Of a stretch of DNA of 64,000 nt, positions 1-9,585 are shown one piece after another. Numbering within the stretch: the first letter of the stretch is position 1; every line of letters starts with the position of its first letter. Below the pieces are notes generated by a model that saw only the letters and a list, made by a program, of their open reading frames with translations, ran no database searches and was not told the origin of the DNA. The stretch is from Lolium rigidum (taxonomy: Eukaryota; Streptophyta; Magnoliopsida; Poales; Poaceae), in NCBI RefSeq assembly GCF_022539505.1, contig NC_061514.1:329079090-329143089 (forward strand). Direction: 5' to 3'. The position numbers and the translations under genes were made by a program.

Positions 1-388
1 CGGAGGGGTGGGCGAGGACGATGCTGCCGACCCTGTCGTGGCCTGCTTCTTTCTGTTTCTCTTTGTCGTCCATGAAGAGGTAGGGTCTGGCGCCGTGGTA
101 TGCCGACTCGTCCAGGAGCAGCGTGAGGCTCTTGAGATCGGTGCCATTTCGACGGAAGGCATCGAGGACTTTCACGGCGTCGCGCAAGAAGGGCTCGGCG
201 TAGGAGTTTCTGCGGGCGGCGGCGGTGTAGAGGCTGCTGTCCAGACTGAGTGCGCCTGACCGGCGCCATACCGGACGCCACCGTCGCGAGAGGACGGCGG
301 TGGTTGCGCCCTTCTTGGCAGGTAAAAAGGATAGGATGTGGTGGAGCACATCATCGGGGAGAGCGGACAGACGGTCGGCGGCGGCCAT
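1..388 (-). CDS. F-box protein, 5' end (runs off left edge)
   Basis: Reading the minus strand from an ATG at 388 gives an open frame of 129 codons to the window edge with no stop. The N-terminus contains a textbook F-box: DRLSALPDDVLHHILSFLPA at residues 5-24, then KKGATTAVLSRRWRPVW. F-box proteins bind SKP1 and recruit substrates to SCF ubiquitin ligases; the substrate is set by the C-terminal repeats, which lie outside the window. The downstream part (AEPFLRDAVKVLDAFRRNG, then a KSLTLLLDE strand) resembles the start of the LRR region of the gene at 59922-61454, which is also on the minus strand. Bases just upstream of the ATG (CGACGCGAGAA on the plus strand) match the same place in that gene, supporting this start. 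The frame has no defect in the visible part. Molecular role beyond SCF membership is inferred from the family. Confidence 0.85.
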   Translation of the reverse strand, partial: MAAADRLSALPDDVLHHILSFLPAKKGATTAVLSRRWRPVWRRSGALSLDSSLYTAAARRNSYAEPFLRDAVKVLDAFRRNGTDLKSLTLLLDESAYHGARPYLFMDDKEKQKEAGHDRVGSIVLAHPS

Positions 389-482
389 CGACGCGAGAAC
401 CACGAGATCCGATCGGTCGCCGTGTTGGAGCAGTACGTACGTATAATGTTTGGATCTCGCTAGGAATGTGGAGTCGTCTCAG

Positions 483-502
483 TTTTTTTTTTTTTTTTTT
501 TT
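483..502. repeat. Poly(T) tract, 20 nt
   Basis: An uninterrupted run of T. On the minus strand it is a poly(A), which could be an old retroposition tail or simple expansion. The rest of 389-658 shows no gene or repeat I recognise. Confidence 0.9.
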
Positions 503-1217
503 GAAGAAGTCGTCTTAGGTTTTGGAAACACATGCGCACACCCCATAAGAGCTCGTGCAGATTTTCCTAGATTTTGGTTTCATTTTGTTTTTTGGCGGAT
601 CGAAATTCGGATCCCGAGTTTAGGATCGGCCTTGATGGGTCCTGCGTCATTTCCATCATTAGAGAATCTTCAACGGGCGCTATATCGCGGCGCGCTAAAA
701 CTGAGATTCTGCGCGCGGTAAACAGCTAGCGTGCGCTGGACCGTTTTTTCCCCGCCGGACGCGCTAATTTGCAGCGCGTGCGCGGGCGGAAAAAATGGTC
801 CTCTGCCGGGAGCGGCAAAATACAGCGCGCGTGGGCGCGGAAAACAGTTTTCTAGACTATTTTGCATTCACAAAGATCAAATAATCACACATAATTCATG
901 AAACAAATGATGAACCATAATTTAAATGGACACAAAGTGACATACATCACATAGTTCAAGAACGACACACAAAATGACGTAGTTCAACAATGACACACGA
1001 CATATGGTTTAAATGGACAAAGTCGAACACACAATTTGCATATCACAAATGCATATCACACTTCCGCATTTTTCAAGTCAACACCTTCTTCTTCTTCCTC
1101 GTCATCTTGGGTTGAAGGAGGAATAGTAGCATTCATGGAAGACACGAAGCCTCCCGGTGGTGCTCCCATACTCCCATACACACCACTCACCGAGCCTCCC
1201 ATAGTCCCTCCAAACAC

Positions 1218-3091
1218 TCATCCATAGGTTGGTCCTCCCATGCCGGCCATGCCTCCATAGCCTCCCATGCCGCCCATGCCTCCCATGCCGGCCATGCCTC
1301 CCATGGCGGGCATGGGCATGCTTCCCATGCCGGCCATGTCTCCCATGCCTCCCATGCCTCCTCCAAACGTCGGTATACCTCCTCCAAACATGCAGGTCGT
1401 GGGTGTGTTCATGTTGGCCATCAACAATCTCTTCTTGGCCAACACTTCGTCGCGAGCAAGGTTGATGTACTCCTTTTGCCTCTCATCCATTTGGTAAGTA
1501 TCCATGAAGAAAAGCTTCCTCTCCTCCTCTGCTAGGCGTAGATGCTCCTCGGTGGCTTGCCTCTTCTCCTCCAAAGCCAACTTCCTCTCCTCGTTGGCGG
1601 CAATCCTCTCCTCCAAAGCGGCTCTCCGAGCTTCAATAGCATCCATAGCCTCTTTCTCCAAGTTTCTTGCCATCTTCCTATCTTCATTTGCTTGCAACCG
1701 TGCATTTGCAATCCTTTCCATAGCCATTGCAATGTCATCATCTCCGGCCTTCTTTCCCTTCATATCTTTGGCGGTCTTCCTACCATGCACATTCCTCCGC
1801 CCATTGTTGACCGAGTGAGGAGTGGAGCTTCTCTTCTTCTTCCCTTCATCACTTGAATCATCATCATCGATGATTGTTGCATCACCGGTAGCATAGGCCG
1901 CCATAGTTGCCGCATCCAACTTGCCGCGGGTCTTCCACTTTTCTTCATTCCCTAGAACATCATAGCAATGTTGCAAGGTGAATGGCTTGCCAAGAATCTT
2001 GTTGCCTTTCTTGTTCTTCTTTCCCACATCCCTAAACAATCCTTGAGCCATATAGTTCTACACATATGCAGAAAAGAAAATAGATGAGCTATATGAAGTA
2101 GAACCGTATTCTTCTCATATGAGCCATATGTTGAACATAGTAGTAGAATGACTTACCCAATCATTCTCATTTGTGCCACTTGGATTGAGAACATCGATGT
2201 TGGCTTGCACGCCCGCCCATTTTTGGCAATCGGTGTTGATGCCGGACCAACGGGACCGAAGTGAGCGCATGGTTCGCTCGTGCCCACTTGTGTTGTGTGT
2301 GTTGAAATACTCCGTCATCCTCATCCAATATGTTTCTCTTGTTTGATCGGTACCGGTTGTTGGATCCATTCCAATTGTCAACCACGTCTTGCAAAGCAAC
2401 TTGTCCTCTGCTATGGTGTAGTTGGCGGACCGACCGGGATGGCGAGGTTCAATCAACCCTTCTCCTTCCTCATCTACATCCTCATATTCCTCCTATCCAT
2501 CGGGGGCTTCATCATGCACGAACAAGGATCCAACATTCATTGTCTCCATGAATGCCGCATCATCGACTCTACATTGCAATGAAATTCATTACTATACGGC
2601 TAGGTATGCATCTAAACTACAATTTCGACGAAAAGTAGTGTTTTTTACCTCTCGGGCATTTCATCATCCACCGTATGTGCGCCCGCGCGGTTGCCGGACG
2701 GAGGCGCCGGCTGGGTCGTCGGAGGAGGAGGAGGAGGCGTCTGGTTCGTCGGAGGAGGAGGAGGCTGCGGCCGGCGGGAGGCGGGCGCCTTCACTTTCTT
2801 CGGCGGCGCGACGGAGGCGACACCGATGTACGGCCATTTGGTCGACGGCGCCTTCCCCCTCCTCGGCGTGGGCCGCGCGTTGCCGGTGCCCTGCGCGGCT
2901 GCCATCTGCGCGGCGGAGGCACCTGCATGCAGCGCCCCACGCGGTGGAACGAAGAGCGCGCGCGCAACAGCCGTTGCGTTGCCGCCGTCGGCGCCGCCGC
3001 TAGGGTTTGGCGGCGGCGCGGTGGAAGCGGCGGCGGCGGAGGGTGGGACGGAGTAGGGAGGGGTCGGTGGGTTGCTGGAGGGGCCGTCCAT
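1218..3091 (-). pseudogene. Harbinger Myb/SANT-like gene, three exons, in-frame stop
   Basis: Minus-strand gene with clear splice sites. Exon 1 (3091-2649) starts MDGPSSNPPTPPYSVPPS and is rich in Pro/Ala; donor AG|GTAAAA. Exon 2 (2568-2157) follows acceptor ATGTAG and encodes the trihelix/SANT DNA-binding domain (GRSANYTIAEDKLLCKTW, then TYWMRMTEYFNTH, RSLRSRWSGIN); donor TGG|GTAAGT. Exon 3 (2057-1218), after acceptor TGTAG, gives a basic region, a long Glu/Arg/Lys coiled coil (ARNLEKEAMDAIEARRAALE) and a Gly-Gly-Met repeat tail. The exon 3 arrangement matches the NAM-associated C-terminal family. A TAG at 2495-2493 interrupts exon 2 about 20 residues before the SANT domain, so only a shortened protein from the ATG at 2456 could contain the DNA-binding domain. 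An upstream ATG at 3217 is in frame but lies in the terminal region of the element. The family helps target the transposase to element ends. Confidence 0.75.
1225..1390. repeat. CCCATGCC repeat coding Gly-Gly-Met
   Basis: Degenerate tandem repeats of a 6-9 bp unit (CCTCCCATGCC on the plus strand) make the C-terminus of the Myb-like protein an MGGM-type low-complexity tail. Plus-strand open frames here are shadows of the repeat. Confidence 0.7.
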
Positions 3092-3357
3092 CGTCGGGAT
3101 TTCGCCGGCGGCCGCGCGGATTGGGTGCTCGGGCGGCGACGCGGAAGGGGAAGTTTCAGCGCGGGGGTTTTTTCGCGCGTGGACGAGCGATGCCGCGCGC
3201 TGTAGCCGACGCGTCACATATGCCGCTCCAGTTTGTGCAAAACACCGCGCGCCCTAAAAAAATTTACAGCGCCGCGCCTGCTTCCCTCCCGCGCGCGGTA
3301 TACCGGCCGTTTTTTTGCAGCGCGGCCTATATAGCGCGTCTGTTGGAGATGCTCTTA

Positions 3358-3689
3358 CGTTGGCAACTCTCGTTTTGGCCCAATACTGTCCGGCACATAC
3401 ATAACTTTAGAACGACTTGAAGCCCAGCAATATGATCTGGCTCAAACAAGAGGTCCGCTCCAGCATTAAAAGTTCGCCGCTTCAGCAGATAAGAGGTCTG
3501 GTCCAATATTATCCCTTTTCCTCGGATTTAAACTCATTAAATGCTGCGATCTTTTTCTTGTCACTTCATAACTTTAATTACGAAGGAGTACGGAGCATTC
3601 TTAACTTATGATGTGTTTGAGTTTGGGGAGAAGGGGCTATAGTAGAGAAAGCACCCTTAAATAAACCATTTGACCCCCATATTATAGTG
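3358..3689. other. Unassigned spacer
   Basis: AT-moderate sequence between two transposons with no long open frame, no inverted ends and no recognised repeat. Confidence 0.5.
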
Positions 3690-3954
3690 CCCGGTGCCAG
3701 TGGCGGACGCAGGAAAGAATTGAAGGGTGGCACACCTCAAAAAAAAAAATTTGCGCACCCCCAAAATGTGAAAAACCTTTGCATAATGAAGTAATTAACA
3801 ATATACAAGACAAATTCATTGTAAACATTGAAGTTCAATACATACATTTGTTACACACAGGCTTAGCAATTATATTACACAATTAAATCATTCAAACATT
3901 AGCAATTTTGTTTGTTACACACAGGTTTTGTTACACACAGAATTTGTATACATT

Positions 3955-4404
3955 TGCAATTTACCAAACAGAGAGACTGAGAGAATAACATATAATGAAG
4001 AATCAAAATCAGGTGCTACGGGAGTTGTTCTTCGTGATAACCGAGGCCAATTCATTGTTGCAGCTAACCAAGTATTGGTTCAGGTCTCGGATGTGAAATC
4101 CACAGAGGCACTAGCTCTCCAGCATGGGCTCAACCTGGCATTGCAAATGGGATGCAATCGTGCAGTATTCAATTCAGATAACCAATCAGTGGTCGAAGCA
4201 ATGAACCAAAGAGGTTATTCCATGTGTCCAGCAGCATCGATCCTCAATTCTTACGCTCAACTAGCAACAAAATTTGTGAAAGTAACCTTTATATATTGTC
4301 CACGTGAGGTGAATGTAGTAGCAGATGAACTAGCAAAACAGGCGACTAGGAATAGTCCTGCTAGATGGCTAGATGATCCCCATCTTTTCTTCTACCAAAA
4401 CTTG
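3955..4404 (+). pseudogene. LINE-derived RNase H-like domain remnant
   Basis: The frame encodes a domain of the RVT_3/RNase H-like type common at the 3' end of plant LINE ORF2: ESKSGATGVVLRDNRGQF, then KSTEALALQHGLNLALQMG (the E of the active site), FNSDNQSVVEAM (the D), and REVNVVADELAKQA (the final D). It starts abruptly, without the usual first strand carrying the leading Asp, so it is 5' truncated, as LINE insertions usually are. The original C-terminus is replaced by codons from a Stowaway insertion at 4407. Past the MITEs the sequence resumes with TAATAAAGGTTGCTTTATTT and an A12 run (about 4837-4848), a LINE-style tail. Non-functional as a retroelement; a 176-residue frame remains open to 4458. 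Confidence 0.65.
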
Positions 4405-4406
4405 TA

Positions 4407-4787
4407 CTCCCTCCGTTCGTGTTTAATTGACGCCAGATATGAAGATATGCTCTACTAACTAGCTTGTATTCCGCGTCGATTAGAACAAGTACAATAAGAC
4501 TTAGTCAGCAGGCTATAAGGATTTAAATATAATATATGTGCTTAGTTGGAGGAGAGAGAAGAAGAGAGAGAAGGTGGGTGGGCTCTAATGCAATAGCCAG
4601 CTCTAGCACGTGCTCCTAGGCACTTTGTGAGACTAAATAGTGGGCCATGTGTTGATAAAGTAGTGCAATCTTAGAGCCAACTATTGTACATGCTAGCTAT
4701 ATGTTGACTATAAATGAGGTGGCATATTGCTTATAGCCATCAGCTGGCTATATTATTGGAATTGCTCTTAAAGAAGAACAGAGGTAG
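4407..4787. mobile_element. Stowaway (Tc1/Mariner) MITE, interrupted
   Basis: The left end CTCCCTCCGTTCGTGTTT and the reverse complement of the right end CTACCTCTGTTCTTCTTT form Stowaway-type inverted repeats continuing into TTTAAT.GACGC. TA duplications lie at 4405-4406 and 4788-4789. Removing the inner Tourist MITE leaves a compact element of under 100 bp, mostly palindrome. It sits in the LINE remnant and supplies the last codons of its open frame. Confidence 0.8.
4483..4767. mobile_element. Tourist-like MITE nested in the Stowaway
   Basis: The ends GAACAAGTACAATAAG and (reverse complement of right end) GAGCAATTCCAATAAT begin about 40 bp of imperfect inverted repeat that share CAGC.G..GGCTATAAG. 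TTA duplications lie at 4480-4482 and 4768-4770. The element is 285 bp, non-coding, with a purine-rich GAGAGAGAAG stretch. It interrupts the Stowaway arm exactly, so it inserted later. Confidence 0.8.
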
Positions 4788-4849
4788 TATCATATTTAAC
4801 AATCATTGAGTAATAAAGGTTGCTTTATTTTGTCAAAAAAAAAAAACTA

Positions 4850-5200
4850 ACAGAGGCACAGAGCGCGGCAGCGCGGGGTCACTTGGTCCGCTGGTCGGCT
4901 GGTTGTCGGCCACTCGGCGGGAAGAGCGGCGCGGCGGCCGGCGGTCACTGCGGCGGCCCGGCCAGGGCTGGGTGACGCGGACACGCGGTCGGTGAGGGCA
5001 GAGAGCGCCGTCCGGGACAGGCAGTCCGCAGTCGAGTCGAGGTCGAGGGCGGGCCTGCCGCGTGCGGCGGTCGGTCGGGGCGGCGGCGGTTGGTCGGGGC
5101 TGGGGGCAGGGCCTCGGGTCGCTGCCACGCTGGGAATCGCGGCCTGGGAGCAGGGAGCCGCTCGTGAGTCCTGACCTCGACTTCTCCTATCCTCCCAGTG
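4850..5200. other. GC-rich block inside the hAT-like element
   Basis: Very GC-rich (GCGGCG-type) DNA sandwiched between the LINE poly(A) and the right hAT end. Open frames on both strands are compositional and have no recognisable domain. It may be subterminal hAT sequence or a captured gene fragment. Confidence 0.4.
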
Positions 5201-5302
5201 GGCTAATTGGGCTTTTTTTCATGGGTACCTAATTTTTTTCAGGAATTCTAGGTGGGCCACGGCCCCCTCGGCCCCCCCGCTGCGTCCGCCCATGCCTGGT
5301 GC

Positions 5303-7935
5303 GTGCCTCTCGACAGGGTGTGCGGTCCTCAGTGACTTATATAAACAATCTGAGGTCCACATTATTGAGGCCCAATGTGGCAACATGGTGTGTGGCATGC
5401 CCCATCGCGCCGCATTGAGAAGTGTAGTATAGCATTTGGCCATATTCTTTTTTGAGGGAAAACCATTCAACAAGCTTTATTGATATTCAAACACAATTAC
5501 GTCGTTTATAAGTTTTTTGAAATAAAAATCTAGGGGCTCATTGTCTACATCAAGGTTGTGTCATCCAAACTGGTATTCCCACTCCAAATGATATGCCGAT
5601 CCGAGTGTGAAAATCACAGTCTTTGTATAATGCCAGAAGGATTTGGCCACATTGTTAATGATGGATGCTGAAGCGGTGAACTTAATCACGATCAGTCACT
5701 TGTGGCAGCCAGACTTTTGGGCCTAGCATGACGATATGAATGGCTTATCTTCTGTGCATTCGACATATGAAATGATAATGAAGACCAAACAACGATGGGA
5801 TATTATGTCCCGGTCAATTTAGGCGGAACATGGCTGGAAAGAAGCTTTCGAAAGTCCGTGTGCCCTCAAATCTTTGGGTTTTTGCATGGCTCTTGGTGCG
5901 ATCTTCGCGTCGATGGTTGAGGTACGAGCACACATGCAAATGGCTCAAATGGTATCCATGCGGTAGTGGGCTCTTGTAGGCATGCACTTCTTGAATGAAA
6001 TATGAGTCTTGTGCGAGGATAATCTGGCGCTACCGCATACGGTGATGAGAAGGATGATCTCTGAGGCTTTGGCTGTTTACTCTTAGCAACGTACTAGATG
6101 GACCCAACGCGCTCTGCCGCGCCATCCTCTGCCAATAGCGTTTAGATTTACGGCGTGACTTCTATTTTGCCGCTTTTTTGGTTGGCTCGGTCTGGCCTTG
6201 GCCAATGGCCACGACAGCCCTGGTTAGCTGCAATGTAAAGGGCAAAGCAGCAAGGCGACAACTTTTCTTCACAAGGCGTTTGATCAAGTAGTCAACCCCA
6301 ATAATCCTCCTTTAAACATAAAGGATAGCATGTCACAACATCACACACATGCAGAGAGCCATGCAAAGAACCAAAGGCAGAGCGCGGAAAGCAGAGATTC
6401 TTGACCGTGTGGTAAATGTATATTCTAGAGCCACAGCTAGGGGTCATAGAAAGCATGATTGCAAACCCCAAAAAAGTCAGTAGCACTAAAACCAACCCAG
6501 AACGTAGAAAGTAACATTGAGCAACCATCATGCAGTAAACATCTAAAAAAATAGATATAACTGGAACCGACAAAACATACAATCCTGCATCTTCAATGTT
6601 CAGGCAATGGCCAACAATATGAGAGGCTCCTTTTGTCTCCTGCGAATGAGCACATCCGCATCGACAAGTCTAGCAAGCTCTCCCCACAGAACCACAATAG
6701 CATCGAGCCTACAAAAAAAAATCAACCCAGCAACCTGAGAGGCCACAGACAAATCAACTCTTCATAAATGAACCCGACTTGTAAATAAACTGAAAAGGAA
6801 TATAACTTCCATCTGTCGGTCACACTTGCCGTAATCAGGAATGCCATGGACATCAAACATTGCTACATTAGTTACCCCGATGATGAGCCCAGCAACTAAA
6901 ACATAGTTGAATCGCAAACCTTGTGAACTAAGATAAACCCAAACATTCAACCATCTAGCAAAACTGAGCTACTCACCAAGTCTCGATCAGTCAAATTAAT
7001 TTAAGTTAAGCTCATACACCACCGAGCAACTTTAGAAAGGAAGAAATCACACGTCAAAAAAACAATAAGATTGGACAGAAAAAACAAAAGGGAAGTGAAA
7101 CAATATGGATGTGAACCTTGCTCCAGCAGTGTCCAACGTTTCCAAGAGATGCATCTTCTCATGCTATGGTATTCTCAGGTCAGTTAGTATGATAATATCA
7201 GGAATTTATGAATTAATGTTACTTCAATTTGAGCCATGGAGGATAGTTTTTACCTCATCAATTACTTCTGTTTGTGAAAAAAAAGGGCTACAACCTGGAA
7301 AAGATATTTTCAATCAAATTAGAAATATTAGTGCCAAAAAAATTAAATATGAACAAATAGAGTAAATTGCATTTTAGCATCAGCTAGTGCCAGCTAAAAC
7401 TTATTTCCACCGAACCATGTGACAAATATGCATTTTCTAACACGCATGAAATAGCATAACTAATTATTTTCTGGAATTGAAAGTACTATTTAGAAAATCA
7501 CCGACGTGAATGCCACACAGAAGTCGCATTATTTTCTACCGTTCATGACATAATGCCTATATAATTTTGAGTTAGAAAAAAACAAATTTTGAGTAACAAA
7601 TACTTTCTCCTGGATGCACAACTCTGAGTATAAAGAAAAGACATGGCATTTTTATTTGCCTACAAATTCTGTTCAGAAGGCAAGTATGATAATAATAAGC
7701 ACCCTTTTATTTCCGCCAAAGTTATGTAATGGATGGGAAGTGAATTTTGACCGAAGAAGGGCAAGCACTCGATGGTTTCTCTGTAAAGTAGATAATGGAC
7801 GGTAAGAAAAATTTACCGATTTGGAGAAGTTAAGCACACTAAACACCGCAAGTAATTGATCGTGAGAAGCAAAAAATTATGCGATAAAGTAGCACCTCTG
7901 TAGGATATTACTCTTCGGGAAAAGCTTATATCAAC
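5303..7935. other. Unassigned 2.6-kb stretch
   Basis: No coding sequence of recognisable family on either strand. The open frames present are short (60-96 codons) without domains. 5450-5500 (TTTTTTTGAGGGAAAACC, then AAGCTTTATTGATATTC) resembles the antisense 3' tail of a grass retroposon, with low confidence. The remainder is moderately AT-rich with no clear repeats. Confidence 0.45.
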
Positions 7936-8091
7936 ATGGCGGCAGTGGAGGCGGCGGCGGTGGAGGATGCGGTGGAGGAGGCGGCGGAGGCGGAGGCGGC
8001 GGCGGCGAAAGCGGTGGAGGCGGAGGCGGCGGCCAAGAGAGTCATGTGGGACTCATCTCTGGCCGAGGCCCTCGAACGCCGCAGGCGGTAG
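7936..8091 (+). CDS. Possible small Ala/Glu-rich ORF
   Basis: A 51-codon frame starting MAAVEAAAVEDAVEEAAEAE and ending ALERRRR before a TAG. It is a GCG/GAG-repeat-driven Ala/Glu helix of low complexity. The composition differs sharply from the AT-rich flanks. It could be the N-terminal coding exon of a decayed gene or element, or just a trinucleotide expansion. No domain and no known family. Confidence 0.2.
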   Translation: MAAVEAAAVEDAVEEAAEAEAAAAKAVEAEAAAKRVMWDSSLAEALERRRR

Positions 8092-8523
8092 GACGAGATG
8101 TCCAATCGCCGCGTGCGCGGTGCAAGGAGTGTGTGAAGTGCTCGCGCTTCGACGACGGCAGCACGACTACGAGTAACCCCAGCTGTGGTAGGCCGCGCGA
8201 CGGCGAGTAGGTACGAACGTTGTAGTTTTAGGTTAACTCGACTAACCATCTGTGCAAAGATGGTTCTTTTGGCCAATCAATAGTAATGAAAGAATATTTT
8301 GCGCGATTGCGGAGCATCCACGGAGACGCAATCTTGCCGCATATTTGGGTCAGGTTTGCGTCGCTACGGCCCGATCACTATGCGTCGTCCCGCTGGAGCA
8401 GGGTCCCGACACATTTTTGGTCTGCGCGGATGCAAACGGTTGCTCAGCTTCCGTTCGTCGCGCAACGATCCCAAAGCTCATCAAATCTTTCAGTCTGGCA
8501 AGTATAGTAGTGGGAGATGAAAG

Positions 8524-9075
8524 ACGGTGTTGTTTTGGAGAGATTGGTGGATCAACGGGTATACTGCGCCGGAAATTGCTCCGGCAGTTGTTAAGCTGGT
8601 CACCACGAGAAGCAAGAAGATTAGGAAGATTTCAGATGCGCTACAAGGCAACACCTGGCTGGCTGGTGAAATTAGGAAGATTTCAGATGCGCTACAAGGC
8701 AACACCTGGCTGGCTGGTGTCGCCGACTCTATGAAAGTTGAAACGTGCATTAAGTGCATCGAACTTTGAGAGCTTGTGTAGAGGGTGGGGAGGGATGACC
8801 AGGAAACTGACATAATACCCTTGGAAAGGATCCATGGATGGAAATACTCGGCCAAAAACACCTACAAGCTGCTATGCCAAGGGAGCACAACATGTCCTAT
8901 GTACAAGGCAGTTTGGCGATCGTATGCAACACCGAAGTGTAAGCTTTTATGTTTGCTGGCACTTCCATATCGGCTTTGGATCTCAGATAGGAGGCATCAG
9001 CATGGGCTTCAGGACAACATCGATCCTTGCTTTACCTGCCTTCAAGGGAGAGAAAGCCAACGATATTGATTTGAC
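8524..9075 (+). pseudogene. LINE ORF2 C-terminal (zf-RVT) remnant
   Basis: The frame reads TVLFWRDWWINGYTAPEIAP, a hallmark of the region after the reverse transcriptase in plant L1-type LINEs, and continues to the zinc-binding zf-RVT segment: YSAKNTYKLLCQG, KAVWRSYATPKCKLLCLLAL, YRLWISDRR, HGLQDNIDPCFTCLQG. Stops at 8767-8769 and a few codons later break the same frame, and the reverse transcriptase and endonuclease are absent, so this is a dead 5'-truncated copy. A 51-bp in-frame tandem duplication lies within it. Sequence at 8280-8520 just upstream is not clearly LINE. Confidence 0.75.
8620..8719 (+). repeat. 51-bp tandem duplication in the LINE remnant
   Basis: Two copies of a unit starting ATTAGGAAGATTTCAGATGC, spaced 51 bp, essentially identical. 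It repeats 17 residues (IRKISDALQGNTWLAG plus one) in frame. Confidence 0.9.
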
Positions 9076-9079
9076 ATTC

Positions 9080-9469
9080 TACAAGTTGATACTATTTTGT
9101 CATATCATCGTCACACTATAGATGGTTTGACACGGTAAAAGTAACCTCAAAATATTTTTTTATGATTTAGCACTACATATTAGGTAGATAGTAGAGAAAG
9201 CTAACGTTATTGGTTTGACAATAGTATACACGTTGATATTATTTTCTGAAATCATGGCAAACTTTAGATGGTTTGATCTTGTAAAAGTTTAGAGAATAGT
9301 TCACAAAAAAGACCCTCTATAGTAATTAATATCCTCTAAAGGCCACCTCCTCGAAAATTTTAATATATAGTTTGTATTGATTCATACTCTTTAGGCAGAT
9401 TGTTTGATGCATTAGTTGCATCCCTATCTGCGTAGACTAATAGTGTTTCACGCGTAAGTTGAGCCCTGC
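9080..9469. repeat. AT-rich spacer with internal duplication
   Basis: The segment around 9067-9135 (TTGATTTGACA, GTTGATACTATTTT, ATAGATGGTTTGA) recurs diverged at about 9207-9280 (TTGGTTTGACA, GTTGATATTATTTT, TTAGATGGTTTGA). No genes. Confidence 0.45.
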
Positions 9470-9485
9470 CACTAGTGGAAAACAG
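9470..9485 (+). mobile_element. CACTA element left terminus, cut by gap
   Basis: CACTAGTGGAAAACAG matches the terminal inverted repeat of Triticeae CACTA (En/Spm) elements. Everything internal is lost in the gap that begins at the next base, so size and coding content are unknown. Confidence 0.55.
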
Positions 9486-9585
9486 NNNNNNNNNNNNNNN
9501 NNNNNNNNNNNNNNNNNNNNNNNNNNNNNNNNNNNNNNNNNNNNNNNNNNNNNNNNNNNNNNNNNNNNNNNNNNNNNNNNNNNNN
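9486..9585. other. Assembly gap (100 N)
   Basis: Exactly 100 N, a placeholder size; the true distance is unknown. Sequence type differs on the two sides (CACTA end versus long LTR). Confidence 0.99.

Larger units (their letters stand above)
662..3354 (-). mobile_element. PIF/Harbinger-type element carrying only the Myb-like gene
   Basis: Imperfect terminal inverted repeats: the left end begins GAGAATCTTCAACGGGCGC and the reverse complement of the right end begins GAGCATCTCCAACAGACGC; both continue into GCTATAT and GC-rich CGCGC blocks. The element is flanked by TTA at 659-661 and 3355-3357, the 3-bp duplication expected for PIF/Harbinger. Autonomous members encode a DDE transposase and a separate Myb/SANT DNA-binding protein; here only the latter is present (1218-3091), so the element could move only with a transposase supplied elsewhere. 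Both ends are rich in CGCG motifs. About 2.7 kb long. Confidence 0.8.
3698..5294. mobile_element. hAT-like element with 8-bp target duplication, no transposase
   Basis: The left end reads CAGTGGCGGACGCAG and the reverse complement of the right end reads CATGGGCGGACGCAG, a short imperfect inverted repeat of hAT type. Flanks are CCCGGTGC (3690-3697) and CCTGGTGC (5295-5302), an 8-bp duplication with one mismatch, the length expected for hAT. No transposase is present. The interior holds a LINE 3' remnant (to about 4848), two nested MITEs, and a GC-rich block (about 4850-5200) that may be subterminal sequence. Confidence 0.65.

Noticed and set aside
1229..1856. Several plus-strand open frames rich in Cys/Pro/Leu
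   Set aside because: They are antisense shadows of the Myb-like exon 3 and its Gly-Gly-Met repeat; the minus strand has clean splice sites and a domain.
2675..3420. Arg/Gly-rich plus-strand frames
   Set aside because: Compositional shadows of the Pro/Ala-rich exon 1 and the GC-rich Harbinger terminus.
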